Shown in pieces: positions 25,541 through 34,745 of a stretch of DNA of 64,000 nucleotides. The stretch covers positions 30,106-94,105 of the forward strand of contig NZ_JAAEDM010000009.1 in the NCBI RefSeq assembly GCF_018129065.1, written 5' to 3'. Source of the stretch: Neoroseomonas soli (lineage in GTDB: Bacteria; Pseudomonadota; Alphaproteobacteria; Acetobacterales; Acetobacteraceae). The notes beneath the pieces were generated by a model. The model did no database searches, was not told where the DNA came from, and worked only from the letters and a program-made list of their open reading frames with translations. The stretch's first letter is position 1; each line of letters starts with the position of its first letter. The translations under genes were made by a program, and so were the position numbers.

Positions 25541-27172
25541 ATGGCGGCGCCTGAACCGATGATACCCTCCCCCCAGAACGCCGAGTCCCGGCCTGTCTCG
25601 ACCTATAGGGCGGCCACAGCCCAGGCGCCCGCGTCGGTCCGCCAGACGGTCGATCGCCGCGAGCGGCTGCTGCGGCTTGCCGGATTCGCGCCCGCCGCGT
25701 TCTTCCTGGTCATGATCCTGTTGCCGCCGCTGAACCACGATGTCGCGGCGGTGCTCGACTTCTCCCTCCGTTGGCTGGCGGGGGAGCGGCTCTACGTGGA
25801 CCTGATCGACGTCAACCCGCCGCTCATCTTCGTGCTGAACCTGGTGCCGGCGGCGATGGCCCGTTGGACCTCATTGAGCCCGGCCCAGGCCATGGTGCTC
25901 TGCCTGCTCGGGGTGGCCGCGCTGCTGTGGTTGCTGACCGAGGCGCTGCGCCGCGGCCGCCCGGAAGGCGCGATCGAGGCGGCGACGCTTTCGGCCTGCG
26001 TGCCGCTGCTGCTGCTGGTGGCGGGTTCGGATTTCGGGCAGCGAGAGATCCTGATGGCCATGGTGGCCATCCCCTATTGCCTGCTCGCGGCCCGCCGCAT
26101 CGAGGGGCCGGAGGTGGAGCGCGGCCTCGCCCTCGCGGTCGCCCTGGCCGCGGCGGTCGGCTTCGCGCTGAAGCCGCATTTCCTCGCGGTGCCGGCGCTG
26201 GTCGAGGGGCTGGTGCTCCTGCGCCGCGGCCCGGCGCGGGCGCTGCGGGACCCGGTGCCCTGGGCGATGCTCATCGCCTGGCTGGCTTATCTCGCGGCCA
26301 TCCCGCTCTTCTTCCCGGCCTATGTGACCGAGGTCGTGCCGCTGGCCTGGGCCGTCTATGCCGACATCCACGGGCCCGGCCCCTGGCGGGTGCTGTTGAC
26401 GGACGTGATGGGCGCGGCGTGGATCCTGCTGCTGGTCGCGGTGCCGGCGGCGCTGCGGCGCCAAGCCGGGGCTTTCGGCCAGGCGCTGGCGGTCGCCGCG
26501 GTCGGTGCCTTCCTCTCCGCCTGGGTGCAGCACAAGGGCTGGACCTACCACGTGCTGCCGATGACCATCCTGGGTTGCGCCGCGCTTGTCGTGGTTGGCG
26601 CCCGCTGGGCCGACCACGCCCTGCCGGAAGGAAGGGCGCGCGCCGCCGCGCCGATGCTCGCCGCCGTCGCCGCCTTCGGCATCCTGGTCTATGAGGTGCG
26701 CGGCGGCGAGACACCCTGGCGGCAGGCCGCCTTCCATGGCGAGACCGGCGGCCGGCTGACCGAATGGCTGCGGCGCGAGGCCTTCGGCCAGGACGTGCTG
26801 GTGCTCAGCCCCGACATCTTCCCGGTCTATCCCGCGCTGACCTACGCCCATGCGCGCCAGACGCTGCACACCATGAGCATCTGGCCGCTCCAGGGCGCCT
26901 ATCGCGACTGCCCGGCCGGCCCCGCGCCCTATCGGGAGCCGGGGCAGATGGGGCGGGTGGAGCACACGCTCTTCCAGGCCGTCGCCGAGGATTTCGCCAC
27001 CCGACCGCCGGCCGCCATGATGGTGGCGCGGCACGCCAACATGCCGGCCTGCGGCACGCGCTTCGACCTTCTCGATTACTTCGAGCGCCATCCCCTCTTC
27101 GCCGAGGCGCTCGAGGGCTACCGTTCGGCCGGCGAGATAGACGGCTACCGCCTCTTCGTGCGGGCGTGGTGA
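25541..27172 (+). CDS. GT-C-type multi-membrane glycosyltransferase-like protein
   Basis: 543-residue integral membrane protein with about 10-12 hydrophobic segments and a soluble C-terminal part. The first loop after helix one, NHDVAAVLDFSLRWLAGERLYVDLIDVNPPL, resembles the acidic loop of GT-C enzymes (ArnT, dolichyl-phosphate-mannose transferases) with Asp residues near the lipid-phosphate donor. A C-terminal stretch VLSPDIFPVYPAL leads into a domain with several cysteines. It is divergent from the GT2/flippase operon and is the likely partner that transfers the lipid-linked sugar outside. ATG 25541 or 25559 may be used. Confidence 0.7.
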   Translation: MAAPEPMIPSPQNAESRPVSTYRAATAQAPASVRQTVDRRERLLRLAGFAPAAFFLVMILLPPLNHDVAAVLDFSLRWLAGERLYVDLIDVNPPLIFVLNLVPAAMARWTSLSPAQAMVLCLLGVAALLWLLTEALRRGRPEGAIEAATLSACVPLLLLVAGSDFGQREILMAMVAIPYCLLAARRIEGPEVERGLALAVALAAAVGFALKPHFLAVPALVEGLVLLRRGPARALRDPVPWAMLIAWLAYLAAIPLFFPAYVTEVVPLAWAVYADIHGPGPWRVLLTDVMGAAWILLLVAVPAALRRQAGAFGQALAVAAVGAFLSAWVQHKGWTYHVLPMTILGCAALVVVGARWADHALPEGRARAAAPMLAAVAAFGILVYEVRGGETPWRQAAFHGETGGRLTEWLRREAFGQDVLVLSPDIFPVYPALTYAHARQTLHTMSIWPLQGAYRDCPAGPAPYREPGQMGRVEHTLFQAVAEDFATRPPAAMMVARHANMPACGTRFDLLDYFERHPLFAEALEGYRSAGEIDGYRLFVRAW

Positions 27173-27193
27173 CACCCGGGATGGAGGCGCGGC

Positions 27194-28129
27194 GTGGCTG
27201 ACGGAACAAGGGCCACGCCGATCGCCGGCCTGAGCGTGCCGACGGGCGCCGAGGCGGTGCGCGGCATCCTCTTCATCCTGGTCGCCTATGTCGTCATCAC
27301 CGGGGCGGACGCCGCGGTGAAATGGGCGTTGCCGGAGGTGGGCGTCGCGGTCTCGATGATCGCGCGCGGCGTCGTCGGCTCCATCGCCGTGGTGGTGCTG
27401 ACCGGCGGGCGAGGCATCGGGGCGAACAACAAGGGGTTGCTCGCGGCGCGCGGGCTGCTGCATTGCGGCGTCTCGGCCACCTGGTACTGGGCCTGGGCGT
27501 CCGGCATGGCGCTGGTCGATTCCTATGCCATCGCCGCTGCGGCGCCGCTTGTGATGACGCTGCTCGCCATCCCCATGCTGGGGGAGAAGGTGGGCTGGCG
27601 GCGCTGGATCTCGACGCTTCTGGGCTTCGCCGGCGTGCTGGTGATGCTGCAGCCGGGCGGCGACCTCTGGCGCTTCGAGACGCCGGTGCTGCTTGTGGCC
27701 GTCCTCGCCATGGCGGTGACACGCATCTGGACGCGGGTGCTCTCGGCCACCGATGGGCCGGCGGCAGTCGCCTTCTGGCTGATGATGGCGCATATCCCGA
27801 CGGGTATCGCGTTGCTGCCGGCCTTCCCGCCGCCGGCCGAGATGCCGGGGCCGGGCGTGATCGTCGCGCTGCTCTTCTTCGGCGTCGCCAACGCCGTCGC
27901 GCATATGCTCTTCGCGCGCGCCTTCGCGCTGGCGTCGGTCTCGGCGCTCGCGCCCTACGAGTATTCGCCGCTGCTGCTGGGCGGGGTGCTGGGCTTCCTG
28001 ATCTGGGCCGAGGTGCCGGCCTGGACGACCCTGCTGGGGGCGGTGATCGTCATCCTCGCCGGCCTCTTCAACCTGCACCGCGAGAGGGTGCGCCAGGCGC
28101 AGGAACGCCGCGACGCGGCCGCGCTCTGA
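27194..28129 (+). CDS. DMT-superfamily (EamA) transporter
   Basis: 311-residue membrane protein with ten hydrophobic segments arranged as two EamA repeats, the standard layout of the drug/metabolite transporter family. GEKVGWRRWISTLLGFAGVLVML near the end of repeat one is typical. The start is GTG 27194. The stop overlaps the next transporter gene (TGATG). Direction and substrate are unknown; members usually export amino acids or other small metabolites. Confidence 0.88.
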   Translation: MADGTRATPIAGLSVPTGAEAVRGILFILVAYVVITGADAAVKWALPEVGVAVSMIARGVVGSIAVVVLTGGRGIGANNKGLLAARGLLHCGVSATWYWAWASGMALVDSYAIAAAAPLVMTLLAIPMLGEKVGWRRWISTLLGFAGVLVMLQPGGDLWRFETPVLLVAVLAMAVTRIWTRVLSATDGPAAVAFWLMMAHIPTGIALLPAFPPPAEMPGPGVIVALLFFGVANAVAHMLFARAFALASVSALAPYEYSPLLLGGVLGFLIWAEVPAWTTLLGAVIVILAGLFNLHRERVRQAQERRDAAAL

Positions 28130-29037
28130 TGCCGCTGCGCCACGATATCCGCCGCGGCGCGCTGATGATGCTGGGGGCGACCGCGCTCTTCACCGTCATG
28201 TCCGCGATGATCAAGGGGGTGTCGTCCGACATCCACTTCATCGAGACGATGTTCTTCCGTTCCGCCTTCGCCCTGCCGGTCATGTTCGTGATCGCGGCGC
28301 GGGGGAGGAACTGGGGGCTGCTGAAGACGAAGCGCTTCCCCGGCCATGTCGTGCGCGCCTTCACCGGCACCATGGCGCAGGGCTGTTCTTTCTTTGCCCT
28401 GACCGTGCTGCCGCTGGCCGAGCAGACGGCGCTGACCTACACCACCCCGCTCTTCGTCACCATGCTGTCCATCCCCTTCCTGGGGGAGAAGGTCGGGATC
28501 CATCGCTGGTCGGCGGTGCTGCTCGGCTTCGTCGGCATCCTGGTGATCGCGCTGGGCAAGGGCGCCTTCCAGGGCGGCGGCATGCCGGACACGGTGATCG
28601 CCGTCGGCATGGGCGTCGCCGTCATGCAGGGGGTGTGGTCGGCCATGACCACCCTGCTGGTGCGCAGCCTGTCGGCGACGGAATCCTCGGCGACCATCGT
28701 GCTGTGGCAGTCGCTGCTGATGACGGCCTTCACGCTGGTGGCGCTGCCCTTCGTCTGGGTGACGCCGTCCTTCTCCCACTTCGTCATCCTCGTGCTGGTC
28801 GGGCTGGTGGGCGGGGTCGCGCAGGTGATGCTGACGGAGGCCTATGCCTCGGCACAGGTGTCGGCGCTTGGGCCGTATTCCTACACCTCGATCCTATGGT
28901 CGGTGGCGATCGGCTGGGTGGTCTTCGCCGATGCGCCGGGGTGGGGCACCATCGCCGGCGCGGGGCTGATCGTCGTCTCGGGGCTCTACATCCTGCACCG
29001 GGAACTGAAGCGCGCGGCGCAGCGGAGGAAACAGTGA
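28129..29037 (+). CDS. DMT-superfamily (EamA) transporter, second copy
   Basis: 302-residue ten-segment EamA protein, clearly homologous to its upstream neighbour (both have GEKVG...RW...LLGF.G.LV in the same place). The duplication is old, since the sequences differ through most helices. The ATG overlaps the upstream stop and the stop overlaps the MBL hydrolase start, so the three genes form one operon. Two DMT proteins in a row might form a heteromeric exporter, but each has the full ten-segment length. Confidence 0.88.
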   Translation: MPLRHDIRRGALMMLGATALFTVMSAMIKGVSSDIHFIETMFFRSAFALPVMFVIAARGRNWGLLKTKRFPGHVVRAFTGTMAQGCSFFALTVLPLAEQTALTYTTPLFVTMLSIPFLGEKVGIHRWSAVLLGFVGILVIALGKGAFQGGGMPDTVIAVGMGVAVMQGVWSAMTTLLVRSLSATESSATIVLWQSLLMTAFTLVALPFVWVTPSFSHFVILVLVGLVGGVAQVMLTEAYASAQVSALGPYSYTSILWSVAIGWVVFADAPGWGTIAGAGLIVVSGLYILHRELKRAAQRRKQ

Positions 29038-29921
29038 GCATCCCCTTCCTCAAGGACGACCCCCTGCCGCCGGGCGAGGCGCAGGTGCTGGCGCCCGGCA
29101 TTCGCCGCGTCATCTGCGGCAATCCGGGGCCCTTCACCTATCGCGGCACGAACACCTGGATCATCGGGCACGGGTCCTCCGTCGCCGTGCTGGACCCAGG
29201 GCCGGAGGACGCGGCGCATCTCGCCGCCATCCTGCGCGCGACGGAAGGGGAGCGGATCTCGCATATCCTCGTCTCCCACACGCATCGCGACCATTCGCCG
29301 GGCGTCGCCGCGCTGAAGGCGGCGACGGGCGCGCGGTCCTACGGCTTCGGCCCGCACATGACGCCGCCCGAGCAAGGCGGGGAGGGTGGCGACCACAGTT
29401 TCCATCCCGACGTGACGATCGCCGACGGCGCGACCGTGGAGACCGACCACTGGCGCGTGACCGCGCTGCACACGCCGGGGCATTGCGCCAATCATCTCTG
29501 CTTCGGGCTTGAGGCCGATGACAGCGAGGGCGTGCTGTTCAGCGCCGACCATGTGATGTCCTGGTCCACCAGCGTGGTCAGCCCGCCGGATGGGGACATG
29601 GCGGCGTACATGGCGTCGCTGGCGCGGATCGCGGCGCGGGACGACCGGCTGTACCTGCCAGGGCATGGGCCGCCACTGCCCGAGCCCGCGCCCTTCGTCG
29701 CCGCGCTGGCGGCGCATCGGCGGGAACGCGAGGCGATGGTGCTGGACGCGCTGCGCGCGGCACGGCGCGCGACGGCGCGGGAACTGGTGCCGCCGGTCTA
29801 TGGGCCGACGCTCGATGAACGTCTCCTGCCGGCGGCGGCGAGGAGCCTGCTCGCGCATCTGATTAAGCTGGCGGCCGAGGGCGCCGCCATGCGCGACGGG
29901 GAGCATTGGGAAGCGCGGTAG
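29034..29921 (+). CDS. Metallo-beta-lactamase-fold hydrolase (LACTB2-like)
   Basis: 295-residue cytoplasmic MBL-fold protein. NPGPFTYRGTNTWIIG at the N-terminus, SHTHRDHSPG (the HxHxDH metal site), HTPGHCANH, and LPGHG supply the metal ligands. The C-terminal helix-rich part with a winged-helix-like segment resembles the LACTB2 endoribonuclease group and related glyoxalase-II-like hydrolases. The GTG start at 29034 has GGAGGA four bases upstream and overlaps the transporter stop (GTGA). The substrate cannot be deduced. Confidence 0.85.
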   Translation: MSIPFLKDDPLPPGEAQVLAPGIRRVICGNPGPFTYRGTNTWIIGHGSSVAVLDPGPEDAAHLAAILRATEGERISHILVSHTHRDHSPGVAALKAATGARSYGFGPHMTPPEQGGEGGDHSFHPDVTIADGATVETDHWRVTALHTPGHCANHLCFGLEADDSEGVLFSADHVMSWSTSVVSPPDGDMAAYMASLARIAARDDRLYLPGHGPPLPEPAPFVAALAAHRREREAMVLDALRAARRATARELVPPVYGPTLDERLLPAAARSLLAHLIKLAAEGAAMRDGEHWEAR

Positions 29922-29923
29922 AA

Positions 29924-30055
29924 AGGTCGGGGGAGGGGAACCTCCCCCGATCCCCCTCCCTTCTTTGTCTTTTGGGCACTGGCTCTCGCTGTCGGTTCCC
30001 AAGAGACAAAGAAGGTTGAGGGGGGCGCGGGGGGAGAAGTTCTCTTCTCCCCCCG
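29924..30055. repeat. REP-like palindromic intergenic element, copy 2 (inverted)
   Basis: Same architecture as 8714-8829 but in reverse orientation: GGGGGAG.../CTCCCCC, then TTTGTCTTTTGGG...CCCAAGAGACAAA with the loop GGGCACTG...CGGTTCCC matching the reverse complement of copy 1, then a GGGGGGAG/CTCCCCCC hairpin. It fills the gap between the convergent MBL and GNAT genes and may terminate both. Confidence 0.85.
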
Positions 30056-30062
30056 CACTTCG

Positions 30063-30530
30063 TCAAAGCGACGCCTCGGGGTCCAGCCTGATCACGTAGG
30101 ACCGCCAATCCGCCCGTGTCGCGATGCGTTCGTAGAGCGCGATCGCCCCCCGGTCTCCTTCCGGCACGATCCAGCGCAGATGCGACCAGTGCCGTTTCCG
30201 CCCGAGGGCGCAGAGCGCATCGACCAGCGCGCGCGCCACGCCCCGGCCTCGGTGGTCCGGATGCACGAAGAGGTCGTCGAGCGCGCCGCAGCGCCGGGCG
30301 AAGACCACCTCCGGCAGGTCGAAGAAGATGGCGAAGGCGACGGGCTGCTCTCCCTCGAGGGCGACGAGGACCTCGGTGCGCGGATCGGCGGCGAGCAGCG
30401 CGGCACCGTCCTCTCCGCGCGCGGGGCGCGAACCGGCGAGGGTTTCGCGCATCTCCGCCGCATAGGCTTCGAGCAGTGGCGCCAGGCCATGGCGCCGTGC
30501 GGGAGTAAGTGGGGTGATGGTGAAGGTCAT
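30063..30530 (-). CDS. GNAT family N-acetyltransferase
   Basis: 155-residue acetyltransferase of the GNAT fold. Motif A, LDDLFVHPDHRGRGVARALVDAL, contains the Q/RxxGxG/A acetyl-CoA pyrophosphate loop in the form HRGRGVA. Upstream strands AFAIFFDLPEVV fit the core, and a C-terminal IALYERIATR segment is motif B. Substrate unknown. The nearest gene upstream is the histone-like gene, whose terminator lies just before this start. Confidence 0.85.
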   Translation of the reverse strand: MTFTITPLTPARRHGLAPLLEAYAAEMRETLAGSRPARGEDGAALLAADPRTEVLVALEGEQPVAFAIFFDLPEVVFARRCGALDDLFVHPDHRGRGVARALVDALCALGRKRHWSHLRWIVPEGDRGAIALYERIATRADWRSYVIRLDPEASL

Positions 30531-30549
30531 GCGGGGTCCGAATGCGAAA

Positions 30550-30581
30550 GGGGCGTCGCCCGCTCGCGCGGACGACGCCCC
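30550..30581 (-). terminator. Rho-independent terminator of the histone-like gene
   Basis: A 9-bp stem GGGGCGTCG/CGACGCCCC, followed on the minus strand by TTTCGCATT, lies about 22 bases after the stop of the 30604-31236 gene. Stem strength, T-rich tail and position fit an intrinsic terminator. Confidence 0.75.
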
Positions 30582-30603
30582 GACGCCGGGATCGGCGCCT
30601 GGC

Positions 30604-31236
30604 TCAGTCCACCGAGGATTCCGGCATGACGGGCGCCGCGGCGGCGGCAGCGGCGGCGGCCGCGGCCTTCTTGGCGGCGCGGGTGGCGGCCGCCTTCTTC
30701 GCCGCCTCGGAGCGGGCGGCGGACTTCACGACGACCTTCTTCGGAGCGGCGGCCTTCTTCGCGGCGGGCTTGCGCGCGGCCGGCTTCTTCGCGGCGGCGG
30801 CCTTCCTCGCGGCGGGCTTGCGCGCCGTGGCCTTCTTGGCGGTCGCCTTCTTGGCCGTCGCCTTCCTGGCGGCGGGCTTCTTCGCGGCGGCGGCCTTCTT
30901 GGTGGTCGCCCGCTTCGCGGTGGCCTTCTTCGCTGTCGCCTTCCGGGCAGCCGGCTTCTTGGCGGCGGCCTTCTTGGCGGCGGGCTTCTTCGCGGCAGTC
31001 TTCTTGACGGCGGTCTTCTTGGCGGCGGGTTTCTTCGCGGCGGCCTTCTTCGCGGCGGGCTTCTTTGCCGCGGCCTTCTTCGCGGCAGGCTTCTTGGCGG
31101 CGGCCTTCTTCGCGGCCGGCTTCTTGGCGGCGGGCTTGCGCTTCGCCGGCGCCCTCTTCTTCGCGGCGGCCATCGCCATCGCCTGGGCGCGCGGCTCGGC
31201 GCCTTCGGCTTCCGGGGTCTCGATGATGTCGGTCAT
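30604..31236 (-). CDS. Histone H1-like lysine/alanine-rich protein
   Basis: 210-residue low-complexity basic protein. Residues 1-25 are acidic and non-repetitive ([16 protein letters not shown]). From about residue 30 to 190 the chain is almost only K, A, P and R in variants of AAKKPAAKK and TAKKA, the pattern of eukaryotic H1 tails and of bacterial AlgP/Hc1-like proteins. It ends with an alanine run and PVMPESSVD. It should bind DNA nonspecifically and help condense the nucleoid or regulate expression. The start at 31236 is followed by non-repetitive family-like sequence; upstream frame is not coding-like. Repeat number could vary between strains. Confidence 0.85.
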   Translation of the reverse strand: MTDIIETPEAEGAEPRAQAMAMAAAKKRAPAKRKPAAKKPAAKKAAAKKPAAKKAAAKKPAAKKAAAKKPAAKKTAVKKTAAKKPAAKKAAAKKPAARKATAKKATAKRATTKKAAAAKKPAARKATAKKATAKKATARKPAARKAAAAKKPAARKPAAKKAAAPKKVVVKSAARSEAAKKAAATRAAKKAAAAAAAAAAAPVMPESSVD

Positions 31237-31794
31237 GGTGTGTGGTGTCTCCGTGCGTTCCGGTATGAGGGAGGCGACGCGCGATCGCGGGTCGCGTCCC
31301 GGGGGGACAGCAGATGAGAACGGGCGGGCCTCCGGCGCGCGGATCCCGTCGCGCGCATCTTCAGCCGTGCAGCGAGCCCCGTGGCGCAGTGGGCGGAACG
31401 CGCGAAGCGTGCGGTGTTTCCCCGCCGCACGCCGCCTCCGACCTCTCTCCCGCCGTGATGCGGCGCAGGGTCTGCGCTGCCGGGCGGTGCCGGAAGGATG
31501 GCGATCACTGCCGTCCTTCCCGTGAGTCTGCGGTCCATGGACCGTCCTTCCCTGCTGCGGCGATCCAGCGTGCCGATGCGTCGATGAGGTCCGGTGCACT
31601 GCTGTCCGACATTGTCGTGCGGCGCGTGGTGCGGAGAACGTCTCCGACGAATCGCGCAAGATGATTCGCGCGCACGTCACGCTATCTGCACGCACATATT
31701 GGGTGTCAACAGAATCCGCACATGCACGCGCGCAAAATGCGCGTTGTCGCGTCGCGATGCGTCGGGTGTGTCGTGCGCGTCGCGCTTCGCGCAT
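31237..31794. other. Long leader / intergenic region upstream of the histone-like gene
   Basis: About 560 bases without a convincing gene. It contains a minus-strand promoter-like pair at 31681-31709 and an 8-bp hairpin GCGTGCGG/CCGCACGC at 31407-31432. A transcript from that promoter would have a leader of roughly 430 bases before the histone-like start, which leaves room for regulation or a small RNA. Nothing more specific is visible. Confidence 0.4.
31681..31709 (-). promoter_or_regulatory. Sigma-70-type promoter candidate
   Basis: On the minus strand a perfect -35 box TTGACA (31709-31704) is followed after 17 bases by GATAGC (31686-31681), a weak -10. It lies in an AT-richer patch directly after the terminators of prpC and would drive the histone-like gene. 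Confidence 0.45.
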
Positions 31795-31856
31795 GCGCGA
31801 CGAGGTGCATCCTCGTCGCGCGGTGCGTTCCCGCCGCGTGCGATTGCGGCGGGAAC
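31795..31856 (-). terminator. Tandem terminator hairpins after prpC
   Basis: Two perfect 11-bp stems follow the prpC stop by 8 bases: GTTCCCGCCGC/GCGGCGGGAAC (31827-31856) and GCGCGACGAGG/CCTCGTCGCGC (31795-31821). No T-tract follows, so termination may depend on Rho or the structures may protect the mRNA 3' end. Confidence 0.6.
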
Positions 31857-31864
31857 GAGGCGCG

Positions 31865-32998
31865 TCAGCCGCGCTGCGCGAGCGGCACGACGGGGCGCTG
31901 CTCGACGCCCGTGTACCAGGAGAGCGGGCGGATCAGCCGATTGTCGGCTGCCTGCTCCAGCACGTGCGCCGCCCAGCCGGTGATGCGGGAGCACACGAAG
32001 ATCGGCGTGAAGAGCGGGATGTCGAAGCCCATCAGGTAGTAGGCGGGGCCCGCCGGGAAATCGAGGTTCGGGTGGATGTTCTTCCTCTCGAGCATCACCT
32101 TCGCCAGCACGGCGGAGGTGTTCATCCACCGCGTGTCGCCCACCACCTCGGCCATGATCTCGGCGTACTTCTTCATGGTCGGCACGCGGCTGTCGCCGGT
32201 CTTGTAGACCCGGTGGCCGAAGCCCATGACCAGCGCCTTGTGGTCGAACTTGTCCTGCATCCAGGCCTCGGCGGCTTCCGGAGACGGGATCTCCTTCAGC
32301 ATGTGCATCACCGCCTCGTTGGCGCCGCCGTGCAGCGGGCCCTTGAGCGCGGCGATCGCCCCGGTGATCGCCCCGTGCAGGTCCGCCTGGGTCGAGCAGA
32401 TGGTCCGGGCCGTGAAGGTCGAGGCGTTGAAGGTGTGCTCGGCGTACAGGATCATCGAGACGTCGAAGGCCCTCAGCACCTCCTTCTGCGGCACCTTCCC
32501 GAACACCATGTTGAAGAAGTTGGCGCCGAAGGAGAGCGAGGCGTCCGGTGCGATCGGCTCCAGCCCCTTCGAGAGCCGGTTCGAGGCCGCCACCGCGGTC
32601 GGGATCTTCGCCAGCAGGCGCATCGCCTTGCGACGCTGGGCGGCGTCGGAAATGTCGGCGGCCTCCGGATCCTCCATCCCCATGAAGGAGACGGCGGAGC
32701 GGATCGCGTCCATCGGGTGCGCGTCCTTCGGGAATTCGCGCAGGACGCGGAGCAGGGCGGGGGACAGGGCCCGGTTCGCCTTCTCCTCCGCCTGGAAGGC
32801 GGCGAGCTGCGCCTTGGACGGCAGCTCCCCGTTCCACAGCAGGAAGGCGGTCTCGTCGAAGGAGGCGTTCTCGCAGAGGTCCTGCACCGCATAGCCGCGG
32901 TAGGTCAGCGAGTTCGTCTCCGGCATGACCTTCGAGATGGAAGACTCGTCGGCATAGACGCCGACCAGGCCCTTCTTGATGTCAGGCGTTTCGCTCAT
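31865..32998 (-). CDS. prpC: 2-methylcitrate synthase / citrate synthase
   Basis: 377-residue citrate-synthase-family enzyme. The short form (no N-terminal extension, unlike ~430-residue GltA) and the neighbouring prpD indicate 2-methylcitrate synthase, which condenses propionyl-CoA with oxaloacetate; such enzymes often also make citrate. [12 protein letters not shown] and [14 protein letters not shown] carry the catalytic histidines and [10 protein letters not shown] the aspartate. The start at 32998 ([10 protein letters not shown]) matches PrpC N-termini. It lies 168 bases after prpD. The isomerase and lyase steps (AcnB/PrpB) are not in the window. Confidence 0.85.
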   Translation of the reverse strand: MSETPDIKKGLVGVYADESSISKVMPETNSLTYRGYAVQDLCENASFDETAFLLWNGELPSKAQLAAFQAEEKANRALSPALLRVLREFPKDAHPMDAIRSAVSFMGMEDPEAADISDAAQRRKAMRLLAKIPTAVAASNRLSKGLEPIAPDASLSFGANFFNMVFGKVPQKEVLRAFDVSMILYAEHTFNASTFTARTICSTQADLHGAITGAIAALKGPLHGGANEAVMHMLKEIPSPEAAEAWMQDKFDHKALVMGFGHRVYKTGDSRVPTMKKYAEIMAEVVGDTRWMNTSAVLAKVMLERKNIHPNLDFPAGPAYYLMGFDIPLFTPIFVCSRITGWAAHVLEQAADNRLIRPLSWYTGVEQRPVVPLAQRG

Positions 32999-33166
32999 TG
33001 GGTACTCCCGTTGGTCCTGTGTCCGTGCCTGCGCCGTCGCGGGTGGCGGCGACGCGGAAGCCATGGCGTTCGCAGAAGGCTCGGGCGCCAGTGTTGCGCG
33101 CGACGCAGAACAAGGAAAGCCGGGGGGGCGAGGGCGGGCGGGCCGGCCGCCGGCGCCCTCGGATGC

Positions 33167-34693
33167 TCAGAAGATGCCGGGCTTGCTCTCGCGCAGCCCG
33201 CCGGCCGGCAGCGCCACGTTCAGCGCGCCGAGTTCGCCCGCCTTCAGGCGCGGCAGGTCCTGCGCCGTCTCGATGAAGCGGTTGGCCTCGCGGGTGGAGA
33301 GGATGCCATCCGTCAGGGTGAGGAACTTCTCGATGTAGTGCGGCCGGGCGAAGGGGCGCGCGCCGTTCGGGTGGGCGTTCGCCACGCCGAGTTCATCCAC
33401 CAGCCGGGTGCCGTCCCTGAACAGGATCTCGACGCGGCCGCCGAAGGCGAGTTCGTCGGGGTCGCGGGAGTGGTACTTGCGCGTCCACTCCGGGTCCTCC
33501 CGGGTCTCGACCTTGCGCCAGAGGCGGACGGTGTCGTCCCGGCCGGCGCGCCTCGGCGCGTAGGAATCCACGTGGTGCCAGCGCCCGTCCTGAAGGGCGA
33601 CGGCGAAGATGTACATGATGGAATGGTCGAGCGTTTCGCGGGACGCCTTCGGGTCCATCTTCTGCGGGTCGTTCGCCCCGGTCCCGATCACGTGGTGGGT
33701 GTGGTGGGAGGTGTGGATGAGGATCTTCTCGATCGCCTCCAGGTCCGCGATCTGCTCCCGCATGCGGAAGGCGAGGTCGATCAGCGCCTGGGACTGGTAT
33801 TCGGCCGAGTGCTCCTTCGTATAGGAGGCGAGGATGGCGCGCTTCGGCTCGCCCGGTTCGGGCAGCGGCACCTGGTAGTAGACGGGGCCATAGACGTCCT
33901 GGCGGTTCGACCGGCCCGAGAGCACCCAGGCGACGACGGAATCCTCGCCTTCGTAGATGGGGGAGGGCGCGCCCTCGCCGCGCATGCAGCGGTCCACCGC
34001 CTCGACGGCGAGCTTGCCGGCATGGGCGGGGGCATAGGCCTTCCAGGAGGAGATCTCCCCCTTGCGCGACTGGCGGAAGGTGATGGTCGTGTGCAGCGCC
34101 TGCTGGATGGCCTGGAAGACCACCTCCTGCTTCAGCCCGAGCAGCGCGCCGATGCCCGCCGCGGCCGAGGGCCCTAGATGGGCGATGTGGTCCACCTTGT
34201 GCTCGTGCAGGCAGATGGCGCGGGAGAGGTCGATCTGGATCTCGTAGCCGGTCGCGATGCCGCGGATCAGGTCGCGGCCGGATCTTTCCATCGCCTGGGC
34301 GACGGCGAGGATCGGCGGGATGTTGTCGGCCGGGTGGGAATATTCGGCGGCGAGGAAGGTGTCGTGCATGTCGAGCTCGCGCACGGCGGTCCCGTTCGCC
34401 CAGGCCGCCCATTCGGGGGAGACGGTGGTGCCGGGCCTCACGCCGAAGACCTGCGCGCCGCCGGCCCTCTTGGCATGGCCGAGCGCCATGCCGCGGGCGG
34501 AGACGACCGGGCGGCGGTTGATGGCGGCGATGGCGACGGCGGCGTTGTCGATGATCCGGTTGACGATCATCTCCTGCACGTCCTTGCCGATGGCCACCTT
34601 GTCGGTGGCGACGGCGGCGATCTTCCAGGCGAGCTGCTTCTCGCGCGGAAGCAAGGCCTTGGAGGGGTGGACCTTCACCGGGTGGAGCTTCAC
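33167..34693 (-). CDS. prpD: 2-methylcitrate dehydratase (MmgE/PrpD family)
   Basis: 508-residue MmgE/PrpD protein, slightly longer than the common ~480. It dehydrates 2-methylcitrate to 2-methyl-cis-aconitate in the methylcitrate cycle. Typical stretches include [56 protein letters not shown], and [16 protein letters not shown]. The GTG at 34693 ([12 protein letters not shown]) has AAGGGAGAA eight bases upstream; the frame before it is not coding-like. Gene order BCCT-prpD-prpC on one strand suggests propionyl-CoA disposal linked to an imported compound. Confidence 0.87.
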   Translation of the reverse strand: MKLHPVKVHPSKALLPREKQLAWKIAAVATDKVAIGKDVQEMIVNRIIDNAAVAIAAINRRPVVSARGMALGHAKRAGGAQVFGVRPGTTVSPEWAAWANGTAVRELDMHDTFLAAEYSHPADNIPPILAVAQAMERSGRDLIRGIATGYEIQIDLSRAICLHEHKVDHIAHLGPSAAAGIGALLGLKQEVVFQAIQQALHTTITFRQSRKGEISSWKAYAPAHAGKLAVEAVDRCMRGEGAPSPIYEGEDSVVAWVLSGRSNRQDVYGPVYYQVPLPEPGEPKRAILASYTKEHSAEYQSQALIDLAFRMREQIADLEAIEKILIHTSHHTHHVIGTGANDPQKMDPKASRETLDHSIMYIFAVALQDGRWHHVDSYAPRRAGRDDTVRLWRKVETREDPEWTRKYHSRDPDELAFGGRVEILFRDGTRLVDELGVANAHPNGARPFARPHYIEKFLTLTDGILSTREANRFIETAQDLPRLKAGELGALNVALPAGGLRESKPGIF

Positions 34694-34745
34694 GAGCGGC
34701 GTTCTCCCTTCAGCGAGGTGGGGCGGGGCGGTTCGTGCCGCCGCT

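Noticed and set aside
25871..28078. 735-codon minus-strand frame rich in His, Arg and Asp
   Set aside because: Antisense to a GT-C protein and an EamA transporter; the residue bias mirrors codons of hydrophobic residues.
30760..31150. Short repeated units that might be mistaken for a CRISPR or minisatellite array
   Set aside because: The repeats are degenerate codon repeats for Lys/Ala/Pro within one intact reading frame and lack spacers.
31314..31664. Plus-strand 116-codon frame in the leader of the histone-like gene
   Set aside because: Arg/Ser-rich without ribosome-binding site or family resemblance; likely chance.
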